This document shows, piece after piece, positions 12,701-22,137 of a stretch of 45,866 nucleotides of DNA. The stretch lies in assembly GCA_000969725.1 (NCBI GenBank), contig JXSR01S066334.1. One strand, 5' to 3'. The notes below the pieces were generated by a model. The model was given only the letters and a program-made list of their open reading frames with translations, searched no databases and was not told the origin of the DNA. A program made the position numbers and the translations under genes. This stretch comes from Ophiothrix spiculata (Eukaryota > Echinodermata > Ophiuroidea > Amphilepidida > Ophiotrichidae). The first letter of the stretch is position 1, and every line of letters starts with the position of its first letter.

Positions 12701-13963
12701 ATGTTTAGTACCATACAATGTACTTACATTTGTACAATGGGCAAATACATTTTCTGAGCAACATTTTATTTCTTCTGGAACTTTTTTGTGAATTTTTGTT
12801 TGGACAGAAATTTTTCGACTGATGATTAATAGTGATTATAATTTTTTCTTACCACAATTTTGGAGTGGGTGATCCGATACAATGTATTTCATTTTTTGTA
12901 TTTCAGATATTACTGGATGCTTATTAAGGCCAAAAAAAGAAATTGTTTGGTTGCCCTCCACCGACTTACCCTATTTTTCAGCCCGACCTAAACTTTTTTT
13001 TTATTGAAAAATATTTTTTTTATCAAAAAAAAAATGCAAAACTTACCGAAAACTACAAAAAAAGTTATATTTTTTGCTTTTTTCGATATTCAACTCTCAA
13101 AATGTTTAAGATGTCCCAAATTACTAAAGTATTTGATTGTTTTGATTTGGATGTTGCGGGGAAAGTTGTGAAGGCTGGAGCGGCCGATCGACCTAGCAGT
13201 ATGTGGAAGAGTATTAAAAAATAAAAACAAAAAACAAAAAACGACCGACCGACCCTCTCTGAAAAAAGTTCTGGAGGGCAACCAAACAATTTTTTTTGGC
13301 CTAAAGCTTCAATGAATAATTCTTGTGGGAAATATTTTAACAAGGGTGGCCTTTAGAATCCCACTTGTAGAATCCGTCAATGTAAGTAACCCCCTGGGAA
13401 TTTTTCACTTTAGTGTTATTGCCAATCCTTCCTTACCTGCATCTCTGCACTTCCTTCAAACAAATCTGAGCTGCCAGATGCTGGTTGCATGCCGTCTTAC
13501 GAATACCCCATCGAAAATCCACCACATTGAACGACAAACCAATCTCTCTACAATAGTCTCTCACATACGGATAAACATCTTCCATCAACATATCCCTCTC
13601 GTGCCGAGTGTCCGTAAACGTCGAACTAACAAAGACCCAAGATTCACGTCCTTGTTGCTTGATGTGTTTCTCCGGAATCATCCCCATCATCATTAAGTAG
13701 AACGCATCGGTGGATTCCGTATTTTCCTCCTCCGCTTGTAACCGCCGCTCTTCTTCAAATTCATCGGCAGCATTTTCAAGAATCGACTTCCAGGGTTCAC
13801 GCTCTCGTCGTGATTCGCTGTATAATTCATTGATTTCATGAGTGAAACGACACACTGCATTTAGACCAAGCCGGAGTTTGCGGACTTTTGTCGAATTCCA
13901 CCCTTTCAAAAGTCTGGGGTCGTTTTCTGCCGATTCTCCTTGTATGCCGGCGGTGTTTCCCAT
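606..13963 (-). CDS. DUF4062-NACHT STAND NTPase (NWD1/TEP1-like), 5' part of gene
   Basis: Six coding exons run 13963-13437, 12092-11896, 5604-5422, 4714-4498, 3747-3474 and 706-606, all with GT-AG junctions and consistent phase, giving 499 codons before the gene leaves the window. Residues 1-11 (MGNTAGIQGES) fit an N-myristoylation signal. Residues 60-85 are acidic and probably helical. A DUF4062 domain starts near 109 with VFVSSTFTDTRHERD (110-124), VVDFRWGIR (147-155) and GPFFVGILGQKYGY (about 181-194). A helical linker follows to about 430. FCRERAEIFVGR (437-448) resembles the segment before NACHT in NWD and NPHP3 type proteins. Walker A GEGGTGKS is at 472-479. Known: STAND NTPases of this kind are signalling or scaffold switches, with WD40 or TPR repeats usual at the C-terminus; that part is off-window. 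The exact subfamily (NWD1, TEP1 or an NPHP3-like expansion) cannot be settled here. Confidence 0.85.
1955..2441. mobile_element. Inverted-repeat element (MITE), ~487 bp
   Basis: Both ends read GCTGAGATTCCTTTTATCCG inward. The two arms stay alignable for about 150 bp, including the CTGTAAGGGTACTGGTAGT and TGAATGGTATCAGGTT stretches. It lies in minus intron 5 and has no credible reading frame. The family was not identified. Confidence 0.75.
2508..3575 (-). repeat. Tandem array of the exon 5 3' end and its 5' splice site, ~8 copies
   Basis: The last ~100 coding bases of exon 5 plus the start of the intron recur every 107-146 bp going downstream. The anchor CTGCAGCCTCATGG lies near 3484, 3345, 3202, 3070, 2924, 2817, 2692 and 2560 (plus-strand GAGGCTGCAG). 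The copy at 3484 is the real exon end with donor gtgagt. Later copies carry weakened donors such as gtgtca or gtcagt, and the farthest are the most diverged. A C-rich plus-strand tract (G-rich in the transcript) follows the donor in several copies. Confidence 0.85.
3474..3747 (-). CDS. Coding exon 5: linker into the NACHT domain
   Basis: The acceptor ends gtcacag and the donor is AAAAAA|gtgagt. It encodes residues 375-466, starting RYKLRFLDSNDEM and ending NYLLQPHGKK, and includes EVLMHVVFCRERAEIFVGR. It ends in phase 0, matching exon 6. Its last ~100 bases are the source of the tandem array in the next intron. Confidence 0.82.
3776..3943. mobile_element. Short MITE with GGCCAAAAAA ends, TTA target duplication
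   Basis: It begins GGCCAAAAAAAAAA, ends in T-rich sequence plus GGCC, and is flanked by TTA on both sides (3773-3775 and 3944-3946). It is the shortest of five related copies; the others are at 12928, 24858, 31508 and 44894. The 3-bp TTA/TAA duplication fits PIF/Harbinger elements. It lies in minus intron 4. Confidence 0.7.
4498..4714 (-). CDS. Coding exon 4: helical linker
   Basis: The acceptor is ccttctcag and the donor CACAG|gtaaag. It encodes residues 303-374 from GEIIEGMKDLDPNEPNRMF to KLREEIPQDATH. The segment is rich in E, Q, N and L and probably helical. No catalytic motif is seen. Intron 4 (3748-4497) holds the MITE at 3776 and otherwise nothing I recognise. Confidence 0.82.
5065..5531 (-). 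repeat. Tandem array of the exon 3 3' end and its 5' splice site, 3 copies plus a stub
   Basis: The last ~115 coding bases of exon 3, the donor GTAAGA and a G-run of about ten bases are repeated. The donor-side marker CCTTCAGTGACAGACCATG is at 5421, 5276 and 5141 (periods 145 and 135), and a truncated fourth unit reaches 5065. The three copies differ at only a few positions, so this array looks young. The real donor is the upstream-most, at 5422/5421. All three copies keep GTAAGA. Confidence 0.88.
5422..5604 (-). CDS. Coding exon 3: linker after DUF4062
   Basis: The acceptor is ttttgatttcag and the donor GAAG|gtaagaac. It encodes residues 242-302, starting DCIAVLQPIDDIYPLFSQNE and ending with NELTWSVTE. 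The phase joins exon 2 (one base) and exon 4 (two bases). The second half of the exon is duplicated downstream. Confidence 0.82.
5881..6629. mobile_element. MITE family A, interrupted by a family B element
   Basis: The left end TGTGACCTGCCATATCGAAA and the right end (reverse complement TTGTGACCCGCCATTTTGAA) form an inverted repeat that continues into GTACCTTA. A second, window-truncated copy starts at 45625 and shows the same interior in the opposite orientation. A family B element at 6264-6600 sits inside this copy. It lies in minus intron 2. Confidence 0.75.
6264..6600. mobile_element. MITE family B, 337 bp, nested in family A
   Basis: The ends read GGCTTGGCGTCCAAA and, inverted, GGTTTGGCGTCTAAAG. 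It matches 12193-12517 over its length. Comparison with the uninterrupted family A copy at 45625 shows the empty site CCTTAAGG, so insertion duplicated TAA (left copy now CAA). The 3-bp duplication suggests a PIF/Harbinger relative. The interior repeats GCGAATGTC-like words in both directions. Confidence 0.75.
7211..11868. mobile_element. 4.7 kb fold-back element with tandem-repeat arms
   Basis: The outer ends AGGGAGGTCGGAGCCTCACA (left) and, inverted, AGGGAGGCTGGAGCCTCACA (right) start two arms of ~2.2-2.5 kb that are reverse complements of each other. Each arm contains ~188-bp units marked by CAAAATGGCCGCCAAAAT: about nine or ten in the left arm (7898 to about 9605) and eight or nine inverted in the right arm (9806-11307). 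The outermost ~600 bp of each arm is unique paired sequence. The centre lies near 9.7 kb. I see no transposase. The right end is only ~27 bp from the exon 2 donor. The layout resembles fold-back elements such as the TU elements of sea urchin; identity to them is not shown. Confidence 0.85.
11896..12092 (-). CDS. Coding exon 2: second half of DUF4062
   Basis: The acceptor is atatccacag and the donor TTAG|gtaagg. It encodes residues 176-241. ENSVGPFFVGILGQKYGYRP matches the conserved strand-and-loop seen in TEP1 (LGSRYGY) and NWD1. LAEQDPEMKEAKQLLEKWFK follows as probable helix. The fold-back element begins almost immediately downstream of its donor. Confidence 0.87.
12193..12517. mobile_element. 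MITE family B, second copy, 325 bp
   Basis: It matches 6264-6600 throughout, with ends GGCTTATTGTCCAAAG and, inverted, GGCTTGGTGTCCAAAG. It is flanked by TTA and TAA. It lies in minus intron 1 (12093-13436). Confidence 0.75.
12928..13301. mobile_element. MITE with GGCCAAAAAAA ends, TAA target duplication
   Basis: The ends are GGCCAAAAAAAGAAATTG and its inverted partner, followed on both sides by the inward word GGTTGCCCTCCA. TAA flanks it at 12925-12927 and 13302-13304. Related copies are at 24858, 31508 and 44894. Short reading frames across it are fortuitous. Confidence 0.8.
13437..13963 (-). CDS. Coding exon 1: N-terminus and first half of DUF4062
   Basis: The start at 13963 has a good context (A at -3, G at +4). 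The exon encodes 175 residues plus two bases; the donor is TGCAG|gtaagg. MGNTAGIQ fits a myristoylation signal. The acidic stretch DEFEEERRLQAEEEN (68-81) precedes DUF4062, whose VFVSSTFTDTRHERD and FNVVDFRWGIR are clear. I cannot tell whether untranslated exons lie further upstream. Confidence 0.9.
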
Positions 13964-13969
13964 GTTGAT

Positions 13970-13981
13970 TCAAGCATCCAT
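13970..13981 (-). promoter_or_regulatory. Three-codon upstream ORF (M-D-A-stop)
   Basis: Upstream of the STAND gene start there is an ATG in strong context (AAAATGG) that stops after three codons, six bases before the main ATG at 13963. If this stretch is in the mature 5' UTR, such a minimal uORF could lower or regulate initiation at the main start. A second ATG overlapping it opens another frame across the main start. No promoter motif is convincing. Confidence 0.4.
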
Positions 13982-14320
13982 TTTGTATGCAAGTGTAGGT
14001 TTTATCTGTAACTGTACACATAAACACAATATTTGTTATCAAGGTATGCTTTCATACTATTTTATTGAAATAAATTGTACTTCGTGTACAAAATGTAAGT
14101 TTGGTCCATGTGGAATCAAGATCTAACGAATTATGGTACGGTAGTGACCTTGAAATGATCTCTGATGTCATGAAGTTAACTTTGTAAACTTTTTGGATTT
14201 GACCTTAAATGATCTTTGGTTTGACCAAACACTAACATTTTGAACTTTAAAGAAAGAGTTTGAAAAAAAAAGATAGGTGTTAAACCAATTGAACTTTCTT
14301 GATGCATGTTTAGGGACAGT

Positions 14321-14700
14321 GCACAACCACTAGTTGGGGGGCTGATGCACAAAGGGGGGGGGGGGCTTTGAAGAAAATCACCACAAAATTTCCGGTAAAA
14401 TTAAAAATTTAGTTTCCATGCTTTTCTTTGAGGTTGACCACTAATTTTTGTCGCAAAAAAGGGCCCCTTGAATTTTTTGAGGTCGAAAAGTTCATATAAA
14501 AAATTTATCATGTTGAATAAAATCCACTTTTGTTCATTCAAACCCAAAATGGTCGTATTGGAAAACAGAACTCGGAAAGCATCACTTTGATTTCATTACA
14601 ATATTCTAGAATGGTAGATTTGTAGGTGTTTTTTTTGCACAACCACTAGTTGGGGGGCTGATTCACAAAGGGGGGGGGGGGGGCTGATGAAGAACTCAGT
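14321..14700. repeat. Dispersed poly-G repeat, two direct starts
   Basis: GCACAACCACTAGTTGGGG followed by a G-run occurs near 14321 and again near 14637. The interior, including GGTTGACCACTAATTTTTGT, matches 22310-22440. It is a dispersed repeat of unknown class in the intergenic region. Nothing is recognised in 13982-14320. Confidence 0.6.
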
Positions 14701-14703
14701 TTT

Positions 14704-15036
14704 TGATTCATTCAACTGGAGCATGTTTGGTTCATAATCCACGTCAGCTTGATATCTATGATGCATTTAGAAAGAGTACTCAGAGCATTGTCAACTTCAT
14801 TAATAATACGTGGGTTAATTGAAATGTAAAGTTGCGCATCATCCGCAATTCCGCATAGAAGTAACATTCTCATAACAATCAATAATGTTTGCGACAGGGT
14901 TGGGTATAAAATGAAAATGACTAAGGGGCAATAGCAGAACCTGACCTTGTTGAAGGCCGAAGTTCAGAGTTTGCGGATCAGAGAATTCACCAGCAACCGT
15001 CACCCTGTGAGTACGGTTGTACAAATAAGACTTTTA
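14704..15036 (-). mobile_element. LINE fragment, reverse transcriptase domain (CR1/L2-like)
   Basis: The minus strand encodes VTVAGEFSDPQTLNFGLQQG, then, after a frame change, GIADDAQLYISINPR and DNALSTLSKCIIDIKLTWIM. These correspond to the G(L/V)PQGSVL, (F)ADDTQLYIS and following helix of LINE reverse transcriptases of the CR1/L2/Jockey kind. ADD is the catalytic core. The copy is a short, frameshifted remnant without ends. Confidence 0.75.
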
Positions 15037-15133
15037 TTTCAATTACTAGTACTAACATTACCAGAGATACCAAAAATACCACCACCCACTTGTGCACTAA
15101 CAGGATTCTAAAAAAAAAAGCTATTGCGCTTAA

Positions 15134-15973
15134 AGGTGCAATTCATGATTTTGGTGTGACAGAAACCTCGCCTTTTTTCTAGCCAAATAAATAGAAGAAT
15201 ACTGGTACAACATAAATTTAGTCTGAAAATGTCACTTGATTCCGACAATTCGTTTTTAAGTTAGGCCTTACAAGCTTTTCAGCATTTGAAAAATTCCCAT
15301 AGTCTAGACTACTATGTTGTAATTATTGTCGGGTCCTGACAGTAAATTCATTTATTTATTTATTTATTTATTTATTCTTTCTTTATTGAGGGTTTTACTG
15401 GTTCAGTGACAAGCACTGCTTTTCAACCAGGCCTTCATTATATAGAATGTATGTATTAATGAAAGATATATATCATACACTATTTACAAGATATCATAAA
15501 GTATTAACAATAAGATACAAATAAGTATGAATAAATACATGCAAGTTATGGGTTGCTACAAGATAATAACATATAGTATTATAGTTACAAAATTACAAGA
15601 TATTATTTTATACACACAGAAACAAGCAAGTGTAAGTAGGCCTAAATTTCTTTAATTTTTGACTGAAATTGGCCCATAGTCATTACTTCCATTTGACCCC
15701 TTAATACTGTTGGTGGCAAAGAATTCCAGGCATACGCTGCCCTAACATGATATGTTCGCTGCCCTGAATTTGATTTAAATTTTAATAATAGAAAAATAGA
15801 AAATGACTCTTCTCAAAAATGAAAGCATACTTGTACTTGAAGTTGAACATTGACAGAATGGTTTGGGGATTGTAACATAAAAACACTCAAGGATTCCTAC
15901 CAGCTTAATTGAAAAATCTCAATTTTGATAGAGGTGACCTTGACTGATGAAAAGCAGATCATGAATTGCCCCT
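15134..15973. mobile_element. Inverted-repeat element carrying a LINE tail, TAA flanks
   Basis: The ends AGGTGCAATTCATGAT and, inverted, AGGGGCAATTCATGAT are flanked by TAA on both sides (15131-15133, 15974-15976). The LINE 3' fragment at 15346-15770 lies inside and probably inserted later. Confidence 0.65.
15346..15770 (-). mobile_element. LINE 3' end with (TAAA)n tail
   Basis: The minus strand encodes GQRTYHVRAAYAWNSLPPTV and QMEVMTMGQFQSKIKE, the conserved C-terminal (A.WNSLP ... F.SKLK) block of many non-LTR retrotransposons. A short 3' UTR and a simple AAATA tail (plus-strand TTTAT repeats at 15346-15376) follow. It is a 5'-truncated copy, separate from the 14704 fragment because the order is wrong for one element. 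Confidence 0.75.
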
Positions 15974-15976
15974 TAA

Positions 15977-17290
15977 GGTGTTCTTCGAAGTCCTGTTCAG
16001 CCAGAATTTTTTTTTTCCCCAAAAAAAATCTTGGACTTGGCTTGAACAGGTCTCGGCCCGGGGAACAGGCTAATTGTTTTTGATTTGTTAATTGTTATTA
16101 TGTTCTATTTCTCATCATTCTTTAGCTGTTAGATCACAAAATATTGGCATTTAATACATGAATTGAACAATTATTAATTGAATTAGGCTTCTAACAGACA
16201 CACACAACATGCCCAAGTTAGTTACTCTTAATGGTGGCGCACTTCGGACCCGGATTTGAGCAAAATATCCCCCTTCTTATGTAAAACTATATAATTTAAG
16301 TTAAAAAGAAATCATTTTTAATTTTCTCAATCTATAGTATTTTCTTGGATCCATTTACATTTTGACTGAAAGCCTATTTTTCATGAAATTTGACTTAATC
16401 ACCCTCTTCATGCACAGTTTTTCTGTTGTATACAGACAGTATATGGCCCAAAAATTCCAGCAATAAAATTGATGTATCTCTGCAACCACAAGTCTCAAAG
16501 AGCTCATTTATGGCTTGTTAGATTTCTTTCAATTAGCTCTACAAAATGAAATATATTTTATAAAATTATCAAACAAACTTTTTTATTTTTTGTTTACCTA
16601 GCTATCCAAGCCTGCAACTTGCAAGAAGTTAATTGATTAAGCTTACGACATAACAACAAAAAATGATGTAACTTTTTAGTGGATTTTAGCAACAAATACC
16701 TGACAAAGAGATGACATCATTTTGCAACTGTAAATTCCAATCATCAGGTTGAGACAGAGCTAGAGGTTCCTATGTACGGAATTAGATTAAACAATCAATA
16801 AAATTGAGACACCAATCAATGCAAATTGATACCAATCAATTAACACGAGACCTTGGCAACGTGAATCTCTTCTTACACAGGCATCTGATTTGCATCTAGG
16901 ATTTCACACGTACATTGTGATGCATGCGGAAAAGTCTAGTAGTGTAAATACAATAAACTCTGCTACCACAAGTAAACTCATCGATGTACGGAATTTTGTG
17001 TATGATTTATACATTTTCTTGAAGATAGATGAAGAGATTACATTTCTTTTTTGTATTCGTTTAAGTGGTCTAAGCAACTCCTTTTAAAAAGGAATTGTAC
17101 GAGACATAATGATGCATATCTTCCTCGAGTTCAAGGGATGGGGTCGCAGAACACTTGTTTCATTTAATAAAAAGTCATAAAACGAAACAACCGTGACCAT
17201 GTATTTCTGTAGGCCTATATGTTGGGAGTCCTGTAAATTTTAGAAAATCAAAAATATGAAGAGTTCAATTCCAAAATAAGAACAACACTG
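15977..17290. other. Intergenic DNA, nothing recognised
   Basis: This AT-rich stretch has only short fortuitous frames. No coding similarity, inverted repeat or RNA gene was recognised by eye. Untranslated first exons of either flanking gene could lie here unseen. Confidence 0.4.
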
Positions 17291-17291
17291 C

Positions 17292-17356
17292 AACAAAAAT
17301 AATAAATAAATAAATAAATAATAAAAATAAATAAATAAAAAAGTAAATAAAAAGTT
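17292..17356. repeat. (TAAA)n-type simple repeat
   Basis: Runs of AATAAATAAATA with small interruptions. Confidence 0.8.
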
Positions 17357-17394
17357 TTAAAAAAATCAATCTGAGTAGCCTACTGTATGAGAAA

Positions 17395-17765
17395 GTCAGC
17401 CAAAGTTACAGTGGATTCATAGGTCCTTTTGGGAATAAATGGATTTAGGTCCTTTCGGGGGGGGGGGGGGGGGGGGGAGGGCGGAGAACCACATTTTGGT
17501 GTAGGGACGCTACGCTGAATAATGGATAATTGTAGAAACAGTTGTATGTATGTATGTATGTATAAACTCTGATAAGCAACTTCTTGGAAAATAGTTTGGT
17601 TCCATGAAACTTCTAGTACTGTCACCATGGATTTAGGCCCTTTTGGAAACAAACACATGAAAGCAACTTCTGGAATAAATATTTTTGGTTCCATAAACTA
17701 CGGTAGTACACTATGGCACCAATAACCAAGTTGACCAAAACGGTGGATTTAGGCCCTTCATATAT
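17395..17765. repeat. Three-copy tandem repeat, ~100-150 bp units, with poly-G
   Basis: The motif GTGGATTTAGGCCCTTTTGG (variably GGTCCTTTTGGG) recurs near 17409, 17622 and 17742. It is preceded in two copies by an AAGCAACTTCTTGGAA / TTTGGTTCCAT stretch. A run of more than 20 G lies at 17457-17478, and an ATGT microsatellite near 17543. Confidence 0.65.
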
Positions 17766-18299
17766 GCAGGGTTTTTTTCTTCTAAAAGCAAAAATACGTA
17801 GGCCTAGATATATTATATTTAATATATACATTCGACAACTTTCCCAAATCCGCTATTTTGAGTCCATATGATTGGATCCAAATTTACACCTGATTCACAC
17901 AGCAAATTCTATTGAATCCTCCCAATTTGTCACTACAAAAGGTCGTATCTCAAAAATAGTAGGCTCTGATTACATTCTCATCCCAGGGCTCAACCTAAAG
18001 TAGTCCCCGATTTAATTAAGTGAAAAGCTAACGGGAAAATTGAAATAATTACTTACAGAACATCTTAGAAACATATCATTTTCTTTCTTTATAAGCAAAA
18101 AACCCCGGGTAAAATTCCGATATTTGGAACTTTTACAGCAAAATTTTGAAGTTTGGCCATATTTTTTTGGGGTGCGGTGGGGGCGTTGCACCCCCCTCCC
18201 CAAATTTGACAACGGTACAAAAAAAGATCCACAAAATTCCCTCTTAGTATGTCAACCCAGAGAGATGCTAATTAGCATCTCTCTGGTCCACCTAAAGCA

Positions 18300-18545
18300 C
18301 CAAATTGAACACGTAGGCCCTATTATGTTAGGTCGTTTCTATACTATAATAGGGGCCGCACAAAATGCTTGGAAGACCTACTGAAAACTTTTGTGTTTTG
18401 CTTGACACTTTGTCAAAACCAATAAAATTAGTTTCGGGTTGACCAAAACGAAATTTTTCTCCGAAAAAAAATTGAAAATCCCCCCACCCCCCGAAATTTG
18501 AAAATCCCCCCCGCCCCCCTCCCCGTGTGAAAATATTCTGGCTCC
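18300..18545. repeat. Dispersed repeat related to 22138 and 32680
   Basis: It shares GCACAAAATGCTTGGAAG and ACTACTGAAAA-like words with 22138-22260 (inverted) and 32768-32800, and has flanking C/G-runs. The class is unknown. The preceding 17766-18299 shows nothing recognisable. Confidence 0.5.
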
Positions 18546-19847
18546 GGATCTCACAGACTCACAGCTTGATTTGTTTATCAACTTTAAACGCATAAAAAAT
18601 AGATCACACAAATGAGGTAATCCCCGTGTGCTAAAAATAACTTCCTGAATAGTGTGTGCATACGGAAGAATACGGAAGCAAGACTGAGAGATTGTGGTGC
18701 AATGCAGGAGAAATTGTGGAGTTTTATAGCAAAGAAAAAGAAGGAAATGGCCCCTGGATTGCACCACTAGGGTACTAGATTTCGCGTCTGATGACTTATC
18801 AGATGAAATTTCGATAATTCAAATATTTCCTGGGCTTGGCTAATACTGACTGTGCATTTATAATTTTAACGATGTGTTTTTTGTTGATTGGCTTGCTTGA
18901 ATGGCAGTAGTATTATTTACGCATGACATCGGCACTTAATTAATATTTTCCAAATGTGGTGCAATACCAAACAAAACGCTGAATAAACGTAAACTTTGGA
19001 CCAGTGTTGGTATAAATACTCGTTGTATTTAGTTCAGTGCTATCAAAATATGGCAAAGAGATAGCAACTAGCAGTTGCAGTCATAATCTTTATTTGTCGA
19101 CACCCACTATTAATAGTTGGGCCACTTAATATTTTCACCATTATAGTGGAACTCTGTTGTTGTTGGTAAGTACTTTATCAATTATGGTTTTGATTTGTGT
19201 ATTGCTTGTTGATTTTTTTAGAATAGGACACAAGAAAGTCGATTAAGAAGTTCCGATTTTCATTTCTAAACAATGATTTCAACAATTTCAACACTCTTTA
19301 TTATTGTTGCAAATTCATTTGCCTTCTTAAAGAAGAATTGTTGGTCACTCAAATCCCGGGACTCAAATATGAAAGTGACGTACCTGCTCCTACCGGCTTT
19401 CGAAATGTAGGGGCAATAGGTGAGAAATACATTGAAAAATAGGGGGTCATTCGGTGTAGAGCGTCCAGAAACAGTGTCGTTCCGAGCGATTTAATTGTTG
19501 GTAAGAGCGAATAACAGGGTCATTCGGTGTCAGTTTTCGAATAAAATAAGCCTACTTTTAACATTTACGAAATCGCTGATCTTTGAAATTTTCGTAAAAT
19601 TTTCGTAAAATTTTCGAAAAATCTACAAATTGAATCGATAATTTGGTGTAGGTTCTCAAAAAATCAGAGCAATTGATGAGAGTCACCACAAAAAAGAGGA
19701 TTATAAGGTTGACTTTTAAAATAATAGGGGGTCATTTAGTGACAGCTCAGTGAAAAGGGGGGTCATTGGGTGACAGCGGAGCAAAATATATAATGCTTCA
19801 TACATGGTTATAAATAATAGTCGCGTTCTAAATTTAACTGGCAAATT
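18546..19847. other. Intergenic DNA, little recognised
   Basis: No coding segment was recognised. Around 19440-19770 the phrase GGGGTCATTCGGTG and variants recur three or four times. It is related in inverse to the CCGAAAGACCCCC phrases at 25790-26100. Confidence 0.4.
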
Positions 19848-22135
19848 TTAAAAAGCAATACTATACGACTTTGATCAGAAATGGTTCTGAGTAAAAACAG
19901 CCAAAAATGATGGAATGTGACTATCTAAAAGAGTATTTTCCAAAAAACTCGTTTTCCCACAGAAAAATTGATAAAAAGCACATGTGTTCTTTCCTATACT
20001 GTTTAAGAATTAAATTTGGCATCCCAAATTTAGTGCAACATACATGTAGCCATAACAGAAAAAGTCAGCATATTTAAAAGGGACATTGGACAAAATTTTG
20101 AAATTTTACTTGCGGATGATTTACACTTCATATGTTAAAAAGATTCTGATCAGGTATCACTGAATGTTACCAACGAGATTTATATATTTATTTATTTATA
20201 TCTCGTTCATGTAACTCAATCAAGTTTCATTACGAGACAAGCTAGGAAAAGCAAAAAGAAGATTTCAGGACCTTCCCATCATGCCTTGCTTCCAATTGGA
20301 TATATTGTACAGGTTGCCATAAAACCAGAGAACATAGACCAAGAGAAGAGATCAACGTCGGCCCAACAGTCTTTCCAATCTCTTATACAGAAACTCAAAT
20401 ATATCGCTAATTTGATCCATTGAAATACATTGCGTTTTTGTCAAAATTGGCCAACTTCAGAAGCTCACTGTGGTTGTAATCGGAGTACACTTCAGGTTTG
20501 TGACACATACCCATAAGGAGATGAACGTTCCTAACATTATTTTATGACAGGTTTCCTAAGTGTACTCCTAATAACATATACACGGATCATCCAAAGATAC
20601 CTATTTTTTGCTATCTGGGTATTGCATAGAGAGTGAAAATTCAAAGAAAATGATTGGATATAACTTACCCGAAATATCTGGCTGTGGTATTGGCACCACA
20701 GCCAGAAGCAAGCTCTGCAATAAAACCTGCGCATAAGTGCACATACCCAATATCCCAAAAAATGATCATAGCTATCAAATACAAACTGCAACCCTCCACA
20801 AACATTACAAAGGATATTTATACTAAATTTACCTATTATTTAACACTTCCCAAAGTTGTTAGTCACACAAAAATGATGTTTGAAGATATGTTTACAAATC
20901 GTAACCGGGGTAAACAAACCAACAAACCGTTTGATTTCTCTGATCTGAACAGTGCGATTTTCATAAATTTGATTCAAAAAGGTTCCTTTCATGAATATGG
21001 AATAAAACATTTCTGTTTGTTCAAGTACCATTTGTATTTTTCAATTTATGCACAAATGGCCTTTATGTGATAGGCTGTACTACACAGTTTGCCTCAAGCC
21101 AAAAACGAAGTTTTTTGGCTTGTGTTTCTCGAGCAAGATATAACTGAAATAAAAAGAAGAAATGAAAAAAAAAAGTAAGATAATTGGCCAAAGCAAGAAT
21201 CGAACCCGAGATCCGTGCACGGCAAGCGTGAATTCTACCACTATACACTAACACGTCTGACTGATAACATTCAGGGAAATCTAAAATACTAATAGAAATG
21301 TGTATTGCGCAAGGCGCAAAATTGGAAACCAAATTGGGGAAATTCTGTTAATTTCTGTTATATTTAGATAAATGATATTATTTAACAAAATATATGGGCG
21401 ATTTAGGAAGAGTTTGATGAAAAAAATTCAAGCAAAATGGGTTTACCAATCGGGCGCAGAGGTTCATGGGCCGACGTTGATCTCTTCTCTTACATAGACC
21501 TATCTGAAATGCAAAATTCGGACATGGTCTGCTAATTGTGCTATGTTTCTTTACTAAAGATGTTCCTGTACACAAAATATCATATTGGAAGCAAGGCATG
21601 ATGGGAAGGTTCTGATATCTTCTGGAAAAGCTACTGAAACTGTAAACTGTATGCAGCAGTCCATGGCATATTGGAGTCTACTATGTACATAAATTGTAAT
21701 TGTTAACCCAAGCCTGAAATGTAGAAAAAACAAATAATTTTCATATCAGTTTCAGTTTTATTTTTCCAAGTACAAAGCAATATAAATTTACACAGTTTAA
21801 AGCAATACCGTAAAGTGTTAAAAATGAAGCGCCCCCTGTCACCCTTGACTTTTGAATTGTTGGGCTTATTGGGTTCGTTTTTGGTAGATATGAATACCCC
21901 TTAAACAATTTGGCTCAAAGATGCTTACTTTTTCTGTTATGGCCATTTGTTGTATAAAATTTGGGATCGTATAGGAAAGCATGCATGTGCTTTTTATCCA
22001 TTTTTTGGTGGCAAAACGATTTTTTTTCACAAAAAACATTTGAAAACGCTTTTAGATGTGCACATTCCTCCATTTTATGCTGATTTTACTACAAACAATT
22101 TTTGATCAAAATCTTATAGTATTGCTTTAAATCAG
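19848..22135. mobile_element. 2.3 kb palindromic element with two pairs of inverted arms
   Basis: The outer arms pair 19848-20090 with 21915-22135, sharing AAAGCAATACTATA ends, AAAAAGCACATG and GGCCATAACAGAAAAAGT. The inner arms pair 20265-20400 with 21400-21615, sharing CCTTCCCATCATGCCTTGCT and AGAGATCAACGTCGGCCCA. A 138-codon open frame at 20654-21070 (plus) lies in the loop. I recognise no protein family in it and it may be chance. The element could be one non-autonomous transposon or one nested in another. Confidence 0.65.
21182..21255 (-). pseudogene. tRNA-Gly(GCC)-like sequence, degenerate
   Basis: The minus strand has a D-arm-like TAGTGGTAGAATTC, an anticodon loop TTGCCGT in the place of a Gly-GCC loop, and a B-box-like GGGTTCGATTC. 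It aligns with animal tRNA-Gly through the middle, but the anticodon stem has two mismatches and the acceptor stem does not pair. It is more likely a tRNA pseudogene or SINE head than a working tRNA. Confidence 0.55.
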
Positions 22136-22137
22136 GC

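Noticed and set aside
13090-13343. Minus-strand frames near 13.1-13.3 kb as an exon
   Set aside because: They lie in a MITE with clear inverted ends and TAA flanks.
14704-15770. One LINE spanning both fragments
   Set aside because: On the minus strand the C-terminal block would precede the reverse transcriptase, and an element boundary (15134) lies between them.
17457-17478. Long poly-G run as a sequencing error
   Set aside because: Similar runs recur throughout the window, often inside defined repeats, so they appear to be genomic; exact lengths are uncertain.
20654-21070. 138-codon open frame as a real gene
   Set aside because: It lies in the loop of a repeat element, has AT-driven composition, no recognised domain and no splice context.
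21182-21255. A functional tRNA-Gly gene
   Set aside because: The anticodon stem has two mismatches and the acceptor stem does not pair.
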